Source: Ficedula albicollis (Eukaryota; Chordata; Aves; Passeriformes; Muscicapidae). Taken from it: a stretch of DNA of 64,000 nucleotides. Below the pieces are notes generated by a model. It was not told where the DNA came from. It saw only the letters and a program-made list of their open reading frames with translations, and did no database searches. This document shows positions 26,301 through 39,285 of the stretch, in pieces. The stretch lies in contig NC_021685.1 of NCBI RefSeq assembly GCF_000247815.1, positions 14,063,915 to 14,127,914 of the forward strand. Direction: 5' to 3'. Position numbers and translations under genes: made by a program. Position 1 is the stretch's first letter. Each line of letters opens with the position of its first letter.

Positions 26301-28459
26301 AATACCACCTAATATTGATTAAAGAAAAAACTTCTAAGATTCAATCAGTCAAATTGGAGGATGCTTTAAGTCCAATTTTCAGAGATAACAAAAAAATTTC
26401 CACTCCTAAAAAGCACTTGGTGTTACTGCTAATAAAATTTAACAAATGTAAAAATCCATTAAATTTTGTCTAAGGTGTTGTCCTAGATGTAATAGTAAAA
26501 TCTCACAAGACTATTCATAGAAAGGCAGAAATATGACAGGACAACAGGGCATTAGAGTGTTCCTAATTTGTTCCAGTTCCCAGCGGAGTGCATGCTGGTT
26601 TCCAATACGAGAATCCAGTCCACTAGATGTGTTGAAATCACAGCAGCAGAAGAGGGACATTGTCTATTTTACTAAATAGAGAAGTACTATAAAATGGCTT
26701 TTCTCTTTTTTTTTTAAATAGTGGTGGGGTCTATTTATCAAAACACGTATTATGGCAGTACATCTAAGCTTTTCACCTCTTTTGTTTGACAACTATAGTC
26801 TAGTTTGGTCTACACTTACACCTTGGAATGTTGTTACTCTGTGATATCTGTGGACTTGTCATGGAGATTTTTTTTCTTTTTTTTTTTGTTTTCTTTCTTA
26901 CTAGACCTTAATACATACCTGTTTGTTGTGACTTATACAGGATAATCAATATTCATATTAGAAATCAGAAACATAAATAGTGGGTTACTATGAACTGTAA
27001 CAAGCTATAGGAGAATCCCAGTTTAGATTACACTTCTGCCTGTGTCATACTGTGAAGACTTTAATAATATTAGCAGAAACCTGAAGAAAAAGTAGCAAAT
27101 TCTTCCAACAGCACTCAAACTGCCCTCTTAAATATTCTTCCCATTTTTAAGTTGATTTTCTGAAGAAAATATTCAAACCCATTTTTATTTATAGTGTACC
27201 ATGCAAGACTATATCACACTCTTATTTGATACAGCAAATGAAGCCAGTAAAACTCTTTAGAAGAATGTTGGTAATGTATGTTTTCCATGGGACTTTGGCT
27301 TCTAAAGACTTAAGTGCCTTTGCACATTCTTCCTCTAAGTGTTTGCCATGTAGAAAATACTATGATTTTTAATAACTATCCACTAAAACTCTGCATGCAT
27401 ATAACTAAATTGCCTTTATATTGACCCATCTACTCTGTGTTCAGTATAACATAACTCTAAACTCCCCATATAAGGCTCTTCAAAATTTTCTGGTGGGTGA
27501 TTTCCCACTTGGCCTTTTTGCATGCTTAAAATAACAATATTAGCAGGTATGAGCAGTTTCACTATACACAGGATAACACAGCACAAACACATCTGTCAGT
27601 ATTTTATGCTCTCACTCTTCAAGTACAAGTGTGGAGTTAGCACTGAGCAATTTACAACATCCTGAACTGTGTATTAGTGCATCTAATACATATTTAAGAC
27701 CCTGACAGAAAACATAATTTTGGTAAACAAGATCTAAAGATGAACAGAGATGTAATCACATGTTTATTGCAGAATCAACTCATTCTCACAAAAGCAAATA
27801 TGTCTGTGTCACTGAATTCCAGTCAGGGTTAACACTTCTTATTTCTGTATACACCTGCTGCAAAAGCCAATTTGCTATATTATGATGCAGGAGATGAGCT
27901 GAGGAAGAGACCTTGATTTCTAAACTATGTTTCTGGATTTTCATATGTTTTTTAACAGAAATATATATTAAATACGAGGTCTAAATGAAAATAAAACGCT
28001 AAGAAATACGTTGGATTCTTTATTTATTCATTTCTTAAATATTGGAGTTTTTTCCTGTGCTACAAGCTAGAATTCAATTTTACATATAATAAGATAAATG
28101 TTTGCAATTTAACCATACTATAGTAATTAGACAAATATGCTTATTAGTGAATCTACATTTAAACCAAATTCATTCTCATGCAAACCGAGCTCAGCCCCAA
28201 TAATATACCATTTATAGAGCAAACCACCCAGAATACCCTGCAATTAGAACACTGAACTTGCTTAATCTTAAACTATCCTATCCTGGGTCACATAAGAGAC
28301 TAAAACACTGAAATTCACCTTGAATATTAGTACATTACTAGCCCTTTTTATGACCTGACATTTTAACAGTACAATCTAAATGCTATCAGTAAGTATTAGT
28401 GAAAGTGTATCCTTGATTTGCACTTATTTTAGTTCACTAAAGGTCCCATTTGTTTTTAT
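20392..28459. other. Gene-free AT-rich DNA
   Basis: No gene or clear transposon is seen. A somewhat GC-richer patch at about 24780-25120 has frames on both strands (105 residues plus, 98 residues minus) that overlap almost completely and have no domain, so neither is supported. An interrupted trinucleotide repeat is listed at 26205-26260. Poly-T tracts occur near 26708 and 26870. Confidence 0.55.
26205..26260. repeat. Interrupted AAT/AGT trinucleotide microsatellite
   Basis: A run of AAT units changes to AGT and then alternates between AAT, AGT, AAC and single GCA or CAG interruptions. It is a decayed trinucleotide microsatellite. Confidence 0.9.
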
Positions 28460-28499
28460 TGAGGTTAATGGATCTGTGAATACAGATCCATTAACCTCA
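28460..28499. repeat. Perfect hairpin: 18-bp arms, 4-nt loop
   Basis: The left arm (28460-28477, TGAGGTTAATGGATCTGT) is the exact reverse complement of the right arm (28482-28499, ACAGATCCATTAACCTCA), separated only by GAAT. A perfect 18-bp stem with a 4-nt loop is unlikely by chance in a window of this size. It is too short for a canonical microRNA precursor. Template switching during replication is a plausible origin. Confidence 0.95.
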
Positions 28500-31400
28500 G
28501 AATTTTTAAATGTTAAATCAGCAGCTTTAAATAAATGTTAACATGAGGCAGCAATTACTGATACTGTAATCCCAACTGGAGGGCAAAGTTTGGAGCACAG
28601 GCTCCCGAGAATGTGTTAAACAACCCAAACTCCTTTATTAGTAAGATTTAAAAAATAATTAAAATAAAATAAAAAAGCTGAATATTCTCTGGAGCTACAA
28701 GCACTAAAAGCATATTTCCTTAAATGAAAAATAGAACTATGCAGCATTTAATTGAGGGCTTACATATCTGCTAATTCATCTGCTATTTTGGCTTTGAACA
28801 ATTGTCTTAATGCAGAAATTGTGTCTGCAAAGTGATAATTTACACACTCACCCCGTGGTTATTATTACTTTCAAAATTAACATGTCACAATCAGCACTTA
28901 TTAAAGAAAGTTTGTTATCTCCCAAATGATGATTATATAGCATTTAAGTGTCTTGACATTCAGAAGCAGAGTTTATTGCAGACCAACTATTTGATATCCA
29001 TGGCAACTGCTACAGGGAAGAACAGCTCTCAGGGAAGTTGGAGCTTTATAATTTGTGAGAACTGTGTTGTGCACCTTCCTTAGCCCTAAGACAGGTCCTT
29101 GAGCAGTGACCTGGGAGCATCCTGTTCCGGATCCTCAATGCTCTTAGTAGAAAGAGAGAAGCAGTTGCCACAAAACACACTCTTGTGATTAGATAGGGAC
29201 ATTTTAAACTCTATGACAAGGTAGTCTTTACGAGAATACAGCTGCTTTTTAGCTACCAGAAATATCTTTTCTTCCACTAGCAGCATGTACTAAACCAACA
29301 GAAAGTAAAGGCTTTTCCTAGAGACACATATTGAGTTAACAGGGTTTTTTAGAGCTGTGCAGCCTCCGGAATTGCATTTACAATCATCATGGTCACAGAG
29401 GCCAGAGCCATAGTGGTGGACCCACAGACTATTTCCAGTCCTCATAGAAGAGGACAAACACATCTGCAGGTGGTGTGAGAACTGACCAGGGCTATTCCAT
29501 GTGGGAAGAACACAGAATGGCACTAAGAGACACTTGGAGTATCGTGGATAAGCCAAAACAAGTGTTTATCATGTTAACACGCTTTCACTACTTGCAAATT
29601 GTTCCAAACACAAAAAGGAGAAATAAATTCATGGTTAACAAATGGCATCTTCACATTCTTCTGTTATACACAAACAACCTGCCTTCTAACATCATCTGTC
29701 AGCACACAGGACTCCTACATTGGGTTCAATTTACCTTCATTCCTGAGCAAGGGGAGAGTGGTACTAGTGCATATTGAAATGGGAAGAACATTTCCAGTCA
29801 AGTCCCTGGGACGGAAACCCATGTGGTGTCAAAGGTTTGTGCTGGACCTCTCAGCTCTAGGTTTCATTCAGATCTCACAGGAAGTGTTTTGTTCCATTCC
29901 AGCTAATCATTCACCCCCCTGTCAATCAGTGCCAAATCAGTATGTTTTGCATTACATTACCATGTCTAAAGTTTTATTATTTTTCAGTGAGGTACCATTT
30001 CAAAACTGCCATATAGACTGTGGTCTCCCACAGCAGAAACTTCTGATCTTCTTATACAGTGAAAGGGATGAGCCTAGATGAATAAAAATGGTACAGAAGC
30101 CACTTGACAATTTTGCACAATCTTGCACAGTAGATCATAACAAGAAAATCAAATTAATTTTGTGAGCTTCCTAGTGTAGAGCAGACATGCAGCTAAACAA
30201 ACAACAGTATCCTCACAGAATAAAAACACTTAGCTTGATGTATATCCTTTGAGGAAATATTGGTCAGTCCATATAATGAACACAATGAAGTAATTAAAAA
30301 ACTCCAATGCTAAAACCCTCATTTCTACTTTAACCTTGGAGAAATGAGGCACAGCAATAGCACTTTATTTTTTGAGTACATGAGCTTCTTTATTCCAGTA
30401 GTTCAGGGGCCAGCTTCAGTAGAGAAGAATAATCAGGGGAGGAAGAGATATTTGCTGGTTTCACTCTTTTCCATTGGCCGGTCATAGGGGGGACCTTTTC
30501 AAATTTTCAGTATTTATGAAACAATGCCTTGATATTAATCTAACAGTTTCATTTTGAAGGAAAGAGTCCACTTAAGAAGTGTTTTCTTTCTCAAGAAAAA
30601 AAATTACAGCAAACCACAACACAATCAGTTACTTGCTTTCTAAGTCTATGCAGGCATTCTCTGCCTGTTTTGACAATAGTGCACCCCTACAAGCTCATGT
30701 ATCTTATTACTACCTTAGGTATTTACCAGCCTCTTAAGTCTCAGCAAAATCCCTATAATTTAATGTTTAAACCTACAACTATGGATAATGAAATTCTATA
30801 AGCATCACTATGAGAAAGAAACAAAGCAATAAAGAACTCAACCCAGCCTTCTCCATAAGAACACAGCCTCAGCCAGAGCTCCATAGGCAAGAACACAGAA
30901 CCACTTTTTAAAATATAACACAACCAGTCATAGCACTCAGACAGAGAAAAGCTACATAATAATTTCAAAATACATTTCATTTAGGTAACCCTTTTCCAAA
31001 ATAAGTACTAAAATTTTCATTCACTTCAACACAGATTTCAGTGACCAACACTGACATAAAGTCATGGCTGGTACAAAATCTATCCAATATTATCTTTGGA
31101 AACTTATCTACACACTCATTTGGCACAGACTGAGACCAGAGCCACATTCAGTTGAAATAATTTGTGATGACATGCACAAATAGGGCCCACTGGAATAGTC
31201 TGTATATTGAAACCACACATCATAGTAAGCTGAATAAATTTGATGTCAAACCACTGCCTGCTACACATAATGGGCAAAAAAAACTAAAATAGTAGTTTAA
31301 GAGAAAAGTTTGTATGCAGGAAATTACTTCAATCCCCTTTGCATCTCCTTCAGCCCCAGAACAGAGAGTAACACTTCATTCATAATTAAAAAACCAAGTA

Positions 31401-31661
31401 AATCAAGCCTAATACAAAACCACTGGCTGTTCAACATTATCTGCAATTAAACTGGAATGGGAGTATGTTTCTTCACATAACCCCCTCTCACTTCCCCTCA
31501 CCCCACTAAAGCACAGTGCTGAAGTCATCCTCTGACTGGGGATATTCACACTGATAGTAGAAGTCCTAAGTACATAAGGTGCTGTAAACTAGATGCAGTT
31601 GTTACTTAGTCCTCGTACATGATTTGGGAAAAACTGAGCTTGCACAACAAAAAAAGAGGAG
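28500..31661. other. Gene-free DNA
   Basis: No gene is supported. The longest single open frame in the window apart from those created by the poly-C tract (29599-30081, 160 residues, plus strand) lies here. It has no recognisable domain, signal peptide or homologue pattern, and a frame this long can arise by chance in 64 kb. No transposon is recognised. Confidence 0.5.
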
Positions 31662-31803
31662 AGATCACAGGATATTTTGAGTTTGAAGGGACCCATAAGG
31701 ATCATTAAGTCCAGCTCATAAATGAGTGCCCTGTACAGGCATTTACCCCCACAACTGTGGTGCTATTAGCACTGTGCTCTAAGCAGCTGAGCTCATCTGG
31801 AGG
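31662..31803 (-). mobile_element. SINE with tRNA-Ile head and CR1 tail (TguSINE1-like)
   Basis: Read on the minus strand, the element starts near 31800 with a tRNA-like head. An A-box-like GAGCTCAGCTGCTTAGAGC (about 31794 down to 31776) is followed by a section matching the anticodon arm of tRNA-Ile (AGTGCTAATAGCACCAC) and a decayed B-box region (GTGGGGGTAAATGCC). The 3' half (about 31720 down to 31662) matches the tail of avian CR1 elements, with TGGACTTAATGATCCTTATG and GGTCCCTTCAAACTC. The join of a tRNA-Ile head to a CR1 3' end is the known design of TguSINE1, a passerine SINE moved by CR1 machinery. The copy is old: both promoter boxes carry changes. The open frame at 31757-32089 on the plus strand runs antisense through it and is not a gene. 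Confidence 0.75.
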
Positions 31804-34020
31804 TATCTTTCACATCACTCAATACCCCTACCATAGAACATTAAATGTCACCCATTTGTTACGCAGTACCTGTTGGACTTTATGGGATGAATTGCAATGT
31901 AAAAGGAAATGGTGCTTGATGACTGCACTGCAGACTTGCCTTCTTACTCATATAGCCCACAGAGTAAAACAGGGTCCCAAACCAGAACTACTTGGTCTGG
32001 CAGGAGTTTCACAGCCACCAACCACACCATTGCTCTTTTCTCTGAAGTGGATGTCGGATAAAGCTAACATCTACTCTTTCCACTGGTGATCTTTCCACTA
32101 GCTTTCAGAAGGTATTTCACAGAGTATCTGCTGTATTAAAAGAGGTCTTGAGAAATACACTTAAAGGCAAGCAGGAAAGGATGGAGATGGTATTCCCACA
32201 TCAATAATACAGATGGGAGAGAGCATGAACATTGTGCTAAGTAATCCCCTTGAACCACCTGCACCTTCAAAATACAGTGGTTAATTTGGGAATTTTTTAC
32301 TGAACTCGTTTCTGGAGATGTTGCTTTGCCAGAAAAGTACGAGTTTCAACATGTATGTCTGGTGAGGATGCTCTTGTGAATAATATGTACATATTGAAAA
32401 ATGAATGCAAGCCCTTAAAATCAGAGTATTCATTTATCAGAGAAGAAAAATATGATGTTTATGGCTCCCAAAAAAGATTGATGACAAAATAAAGAGTTTT
32501 TAATTTGCAGAGGCACTGCAACTGGAAGACTGCAAATCCTCTGGTAAAAATCCCAAAAAGAGGCCTGAAATGTCAGCAATCATTGCAGGTGCACTGATTT
32601 GCTATTCCTACATGCAAAGCACATGCATTACCATGAAGACGGCCCATGCAATGTAGGAATTGGTGATAGATTCAGAAGTTTGCTGTTTGCCCACTGGCAC
32701 CAAGATGGGTGGTGCAGTGCACGAGCCGAGTTCCAGAGATCATATTTTATTGAGCTTATTCACGTGTCATAGCGATCCCCAGATAAAATACAAATGAGGT
32801 ATAAGAGATCACAAAGTATCTAACACCTGATTGATTCCCCACATGGAAGAAGTGGATCCATAGCCTCTGCACATTCACTATCTGTGTCACTGCTACACAA
32901 TGGCAGCAGTCATATCTGCTTCATGGGGGTGGAAAAATCCCCAACCTATTTTTGTTTTAACACTAAACAGCAGGATTCAAGAGATCAGAGATTGAAAAAT
33001 ATTGGCAGCACCAAAATCTACTTTGTAGAACTTGCTGCAACTGTTTGCTTGTATCCTGAGCAAAATTTTTAAATGCCATTGATTTTTTTTTTTCCAAGTA
33101 CCACTAACAACCCAAGTAATCAAGTACAGAGCTAGGAATCTGAAGGGTATGGCTTGTGCTTTTTCTTGCTTAGGATACATTAGCATTGCAACTTCAAATA
33201 AATATATCCTTAGTCACACAGAGAGTTTTCAGTTGGTTGTATGAATTTGTGGACTGTAACACATACAAAGGAAAGTATGGGCAAGAAATCACAAAGGCTT
33301 TCAAGTATTAAAAAATAGGAAGCATGAAATGAAATGTCAAAATGAGAACATAAAATTACAATATAATCTTAACGCAAAACAAAGTATTTTTCAGAATAGT
33401 CTTTTGATTTGTAGCAAAAGAGTAACAAAAAAAAAAGGACCTAATTTCATGTGCATATAATCACAAGTTTCTGATTATTTTTCTAGAGTTATTACTGCAA
33501 CTTGCTCTGAATCTCCTACATATATTGGAACCAGCGGCTTGTAATGAATTGAATTTTCATTTCTTAGAGATCCGAGGAAGGGAAGAAAAAGAATTCCTGC
33601 TGCTCAAAGCTTGCAGGCAAGTGACATCAACTCTCCTGTGTCACTTCACCACAGATAGATTCACAGTTCAATAAGCCACAGGCTCTTCATTACCAAGTTC
33701 TGCTACCTTAGGTTGGGGATACACCAGGAAAGTCAGAGCTTTCCCATCCAACCCTGTCTCATCTCAGCACTTTTCATCACAACAGACCTTGGGAGATGCC
33801 ATTTCTGTCAATTTTATCATTTTCTGTTCAAGCTCTGTGAACTGGAACAACAAAGCTCTTGAACTGGAGGCTCTTGTAGAGGCTTCTCCACCTCCAGTGG
33901 GTCATTTTCAGGAACCATCTTCACCTCTCCAGCACAGAGGTCTCATGCTCTGAGGTGGGGAGTGGGTGTGAGCTTAGAGGGAATAGGGACCCTATGTGGG
34001 CAGGGGCCATGCAGCAGTAT
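31804..34020. other. Gene-free DNA with a possible conserved block
   Basis: No gene is recognised. The part at 32570-32830 is listed separately as a possible conserved element. A GC-richer patch at about 33840-33990 contains no recognisable feature. Confidence 0.5.
32570..32830. other. Possible conserved non-coding element with inverted repeat
   Basis: The block is not simple repeat and contains ATGCAAAG, CATGCATTA and GCAATGTAGG in dense order. ATTCCTACAT (32604-32613) and ATGTAGGAAT (32651-32660) are perfect 10-bp inverted arms around about 37 nt, and three further pairs form if one A is bulged. A regulatory or structured RNA role is inference only. Confidence 0.22.
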
Positions 34021-34116
34021 ATTTTAACCCTTATTTCAATATATATATACCCCTCCTGACTATCAATATTTTAACCCTTATTTCAATATATATATACACC
34101 CCTCCTGACTATCCAA
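34021..34116. repeat. 47-bp imperfect tandem duplication
   Basis: Copy 1 (34021-34067) and copy 2 (34068-34116) both start ATTTTAACCCTTATTTCAAT and continue through a TA-rich stretch to CCCCTCCTGACTATC. The second copy is longer by an AC unit at the end of the TA run. Confidence 0.95.
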
Positions 34117-37100
34117 ATTATCCAGATTACTTACACACTTATTATATATATCATGATACTCTGAAAGATTTTTTTTTTCATATCGAAAAGAATAGTGGGA
34201 TATTTACGGCTTTAGATTAGGTCAGGCTTTATTACAAAAATCTGTCAGACATACAAGTATATTTAAATTGATCTACCAAAAAAGTTTCTGATAACATTGA
34301 GGATTAGGAAGTAAAAGCTATACAATGAGCCTTGAGTGAAAGGAAAAGAAGGTAAAGGGATTCCATTTAAGAAAGAAAAGGACACAGACAAAAACTTTTA
34401 GTAAGAATCTTTTTGCTGCAGCCATTTTTCTAGCTCATATGTAAAACACCTAATCTTTTCAACTCTAGACATAGAGCTAATAAAACCACTCAGCTGTGAT
34501 GCTCTAATTCATAGAGACCTAGACAGATCTGGTAGATGCAGTGCTCCAGCTTAACAGGTAATTGCTAGCAAGGATGTTCTCTACTTTCCTTCTCTGATAG
34601 TGTTAAACATGTATTGACAGGATGCTTCTCTGCACTGCTCTATGTTTGGCACTTAGGAGAAGTTCAATTAACCAACCTTTCATCTGCATTTCCACATAAA
34701 ATACAGCTCTCCTTTCCTGTGCTAATTGCTAAGCCCAGAGTACTTACTGCCTCTGCGATTCTAAAGCCTGGCTATTCACTTGGGAGCACTAAGCATGTTC
34801 TCTGCTGTGAAGAGCTGGCACAGATAACCAGAATAACTTTTCACACCAGCTTCTTGTCCTCTCCCTGTGGAAGCTTTTGTCCATGCTGGCTGGAACAAGG
34901 AGTGTGCCTAATTTACAGGACTCCCTGCACATCTGCACTCAGTGAAGTTAACACACCGTACTTAATCCTGAAAGCGTGTGGGTACTGTATTTCCTAGCAT
35001 GAATGAGATTTCAAAACATTCACGTTTTATATAAGGATAAAAGCCAAATCATACTTGTAAGCCAATTAAAATGTTGTCTCAGTGCTTGGAGGTTAACATG
35101 GCTGGGAGCTTAGAAGTGGATACTTCAAGTAGAAATAATGAGTGGATGGTAGACAAAGAATTAATAAATTATCTTAATCTGTATTTGTTTACAAATATAC
35201 AATTCCTGCAGATGGTTTTGAACAGAAAGGAGTGTTAGTGGCATAATTTAAGCATACACCAAAGTTACTATCAGCCAACACTCCAATCAGCAGCTTCTTC
35301 TTGGACAATTCCCTGCATGTCTTTGTTCCTGCAGAGAAAAGATTATTCTCCATGAACAGCTCCATTGATATTGCTCTCTGTATGCTTTTGCTCAGAGTTC
35401 CAAAATACAGCTAATAACTAATTCTTCAACCACATTCAAGATAAGTTTTAAATTTTCTCCCAGTGCCATATTTTGCCTGACAAAGAAGGAGAAAGTTTTC
35501 TAGTGTCAAATTTAGCTAAGCGGAAATGGTAAGCAGCATTCTGGTTAAAGTACCTGCATCTGAAAACAACTGAGGAAATACAGTTTTTCACTTCCATGTA
35601 AGAAATAGATTCAATAAACATTCCTAGAAATGTAGCTCTGGACAAAGAGCAATCCTGAATAACTGAGTGAAATTAATTTCTGAAGTTCAGAAATCAGTAA
35701 ATATATGAAATCTAGTATTTTATTATTAATGTAAACAACAAGGTGTCACTTTAATATCTGGATTTAGGGGTTTATAACATTCCAGACTGCAATTCAATTA
35801 CAGAAGCCACTCAAGGTTCCAAGGCTGAGAGTTTTCTGACCCATGGTCAAATAAGGAATGGGATTTCAGGAGCTGTACTGAGTACAGCTTTTTAGATTGC
35901 TTGAAAAAGCCCTAGAGGGTTCCTTTTGCTGCTCCTTTTAAGAGTATGTAGCTAAAATAAACTAGGCATCCTTAACCCAGATGCATCAAAAAGCACAAAG
36001 AGGATGATGCTATTTAGCACGTTACCAAATACAGCTAAAAAAGTTTTACAAAGCACAAAGACCTATTCGTCTACCATGCAAAATGTATAAAAAAGACAAT
36101 TTATGAATAAAAAAAGCATTTTCTTTTCCTCCTCCCTAAAAGGGAAGGACAGGTTCCCAAAGTGGTTAAAAAAAATCAACAACCTCACTATAGATATAAG
36201 TTCAATCTTTTTCAAATTTCCAGTATAACAACAACATAAATATTTTATAGTTATACCAAATTCAGGACATCACTAACCTATACCCTTTAGGAAGATAAAG
36301 TGAAAAAAAACCCCACAAAATCCCTCTCCTGTTATCATATACTCTGAATAAACAAGTCAGAAAGTTAAAAGTACAGAAAAATCAGCTTTGTGTTTTGAAA
36401 TATAGGTTGGTACATAATTGTTGGAAGGTTCACACCAAAAAATGTTAGGAGGGGCCAAAATGCACCACAGCCTTCAACACACCTTACAAATTATTTTTCA
36501 GGGGAAGAAAACTGTGACAATGAAGTGCAGCTTTATAGTTGCATTTAGGTTATATTTTACTTCTCTTCAGAAAACCTGCAGCAAGACTGAACCACTATTG
36601 GTGGTTATGATTATAGAAATTAAAGAGAACCTTCATTGCTGCATTGGAATTATTCAAACCTGACACATTTATCAGCTCTTTGGTGACAAAGAAGGAAATA
36701 GTATGATCTAATCTTGTCTGCAGACTACTCCAAAATATTCTCATTTCACTAAAGTACCAGTTGCTTAAACCAGTCTTGTCATTATAGCTTAACAGCTTCC
36801 ATCCATTTAACAAGACAAAATAATTTCAGCATATTTGTATCTTAGGTATCAAGAAGAGTACTGTATGGCATGAACTAATTTAACAGGGAAAATAATTCAT
36901 TAAACAAGTGATTTATTCTTCTTTGAAAAACAAAAATTTTATCAGCATTTCCTCTTATTATAAAAACTCCATTTCCACAGAAACAGTAGGAATGAGCTGC
37001 ATATGGCCTTTTTCATTGCCTCTAGCCCCTAAGATGAGTCAATGTTTTCCAATTCAGTATCACTGATTAGCCTATGTTCCTGGTTCTTTAATCATTAGAT

Positions 37101-39137
37101 TGAAAGATACCACTTTCAACTTTTCCTCCACAATTGTACAGACTAAGATTATTTTCACTTATATTTCATCTGCATTTAATGCAAGCTTAAAAAAAAAAGA
37201 AATTGCAGTACAAATTCAAATTATTATTAAATACTCATCCCATTTGCTTACATTTCAGACACCTGAAGCACAAGGGGTTAATTGAAAGACAACAATCCAA
37301 AACTGGAGATTCAGATTCCCTGTCCCCAAACATGCCTTTTCTCATGTCAGTCTCTCTATCATCCTTGCCTCTGCTGTTTGTTAAGTAAGATATTTTCCAA
37401 ATTAATATATGGCATAAGTCACCAAACCTGTCAGCAAAGACTGATCAGCAGTGGACAAAGGGGAAAGACTCAAATGACATATGAGATTACAGATTCCAAA
37501 GCTATGCCTCTTCTCAAAAAGACACAGCTTCGGTAGAAATGAAACAAATTTTATAACACTGCTGCTATGGGGAATTGAAAACATTTTCAAGCGACAGAAT
37601 CTGCTCAATGTGTAAAATCATTCTTATTTGATAATTCTCTGGAGAGAGCAGGAAATAAAAGATGACTAGTAATTTTTTTCTGCTCAAACAAGAGGATCTA
37701 TTATATAATATTTGGTACTCCTCAAAGGTTTACAGACAGTGCATGAGAAAAAAAAGGAGTTGTTGGGTTTTTTTTAAAAAGAAAGGAAATTTTTAATTGT
37801 CGTGAACTATTTGTTTCCCAATTCCCTTTTAGTCTCTGAAAATTTCTACTACTCACAGACTGGATAATAAAATTGAAGTTGAGATCAAATAAACTCTACA
37901 AAATGACACTAGCTATCTATTAGTAGTGTATTTTTAACTGCACTATTTTCCTTTAGCCAGTATTTTAGCAATAACACGCTGCATGTGTTTAATTATTTGT
38001 TTTGTTTTAAATCAAGACTATATTAATTTAATTGATTATCCACACATGTATGCTTGGCAGACTAATTTGTTCTGAGCTCTTTTGGGGAGATACATTTGAG
38101 GCTCCGTTTTGTGATTTGCATGACTACAGAACTGCCTCGAATTAAAGCTCGGGAAAAAAAATATATCAGAATAACTATACAAAGTAGGCTAATTATCCCA
38201 AACCAGCAGTATGTAGTTTGGCCACCCTTGGAGCTGGAAGAATACTTAATTTCCCAAGACTGCCACCTCCCATTTCAATACTTCAGTATATTCTCCACCC
38301 AGGTAGAAAAACGATGGAAAGACAAAATGCCAGTTAACCAAGTTCTGGTAGTTAATTAGAAATCTACCAGTTGAATAATAAATCCCCACATCATGGAGAC
38401 CTTTTATTACCATATATTTACTGAGAATAATAGAGTTATTGGAAAATGACTTTTACCTCCTCAGCTTTATTAATGCACCTAGGCATATTTCAATTTTTAA
38501 AATCACTATCCAAAACCAGCATCAAAACAAATCAGCTGCAAAATTTAAATCCAGTGCAGAAACGTATTAGATAGATCATGATAGGAAAAATGTATCATTA
38601 GATTAATTAGGCAATTATCAGAATTCACAGCTGTTTTCTTTGACAACTGTTTCAGTGGCTCTGAATTAATAAGGGATACTTTCTATACACTTTCTACAGA
38701 TAGAAGTTTATAGAAACATTTGTTTCTTTGATGTTTGTCAGGAAAGCTAATAAAAAAAACGACTGTACACTCAAACTAGTCTTCTATGCAAGAAGTATGA
38801 TCCAAAGGGAGTTCTTATATTCATGCTTCTCTAATATACTGCATTCAATAATGAATTGAGAATGCTTATGACATACATTTACTTCAAGAGAACTTCTCTT
38901 TTTGTAAGCTTCATTGAAAACAGAATTGGGCCCAATTTCTTTTTTGTAGGTAGTGTGCTTTTCAAGCCACTTCATTCAACAAAACAGAAGTTTTGTACAG
39001 AACAGTGCCTATTAACAAGGTATCTAAAATATAGTAATGAAATGTAAGAATCTGCTCTTCAAACTGCAAGGCAGGTATAAACTGAGACATCCCAGTTCAT
39101 CACCTGTTCACTGATCCTACTCAAACATGTTGGTGAA
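34117..39137. other. Gene-free AT-rich DNA
   Basis: No gene or recognised transposon. Open frames such as 34614-34997 (127 residues) have no domain. Blocks at about 37980-38160 and 38560-38660 are rich in TTAATT-type motifs and may be conserved non-coding DNA; the second is listed separately. Confidence 0.5.
38560..38660. other. Possible conserved non-coding element
   Basis: The block contains ATCATTAGATTAATTAGGC followed by CAATTATCAG and CACAGCTGTT (an E-box). This arrangement of homeobox-type cores next to an E-box resembles developmental enhancers. The call rests on texture only. Confidence 0.18.
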
Positions 39138-39239
39138 GTTACGGGACAAAAATCCTCAATGGTAGCACAGAGCTGTTTATAAAATCATGTTACGGGACAA
39201 AAATCCTCAATGGTAGCACACAGCTGTTTATACAAATCA
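39138..39239. repeat. 51-bp imperfect tandem duplication
   Basis: Copy 1 (39138-39188) and copy 2 (39189-39239) both begin GTTACGGGACAAAAATCC and run through GGTAGCACA(G/C)AGCTGTTTAT. They differ by one G/C change and near the 3' end (AAAATCAT against ACAAATCAC). Confidence 0.95.
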
Positions 39240-39285
39240 CACTTCTTGAAGTCCAAAATTGATAGAGTCAATGAGCGTCACACGA

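Noticed and set aside
28460..28499. MicroRNA precursor
   Set aside because: The stem is 18 bp with a 4-nt loop, too short for Drosha/Dicer processing.
29599..30081. A 160-residue open frame on the plus strand
   Set aside because: No domain, signal peptide or repeat signature was recognised, and one frame of this length is within chance for 64 kb of both strands.
31720..31803. A tRNA-Ile gene on the minus strand
   Set aside because: The A and B boxes are degraded, the acceptor stem is not formed, and a CR1 tail follows directly. It is the head of a SINE.
31757..32089. A 110-residue plus-strand frame
   Set aside because: It begins inside the SINE in antisense and continues into unique sequence with no domain.
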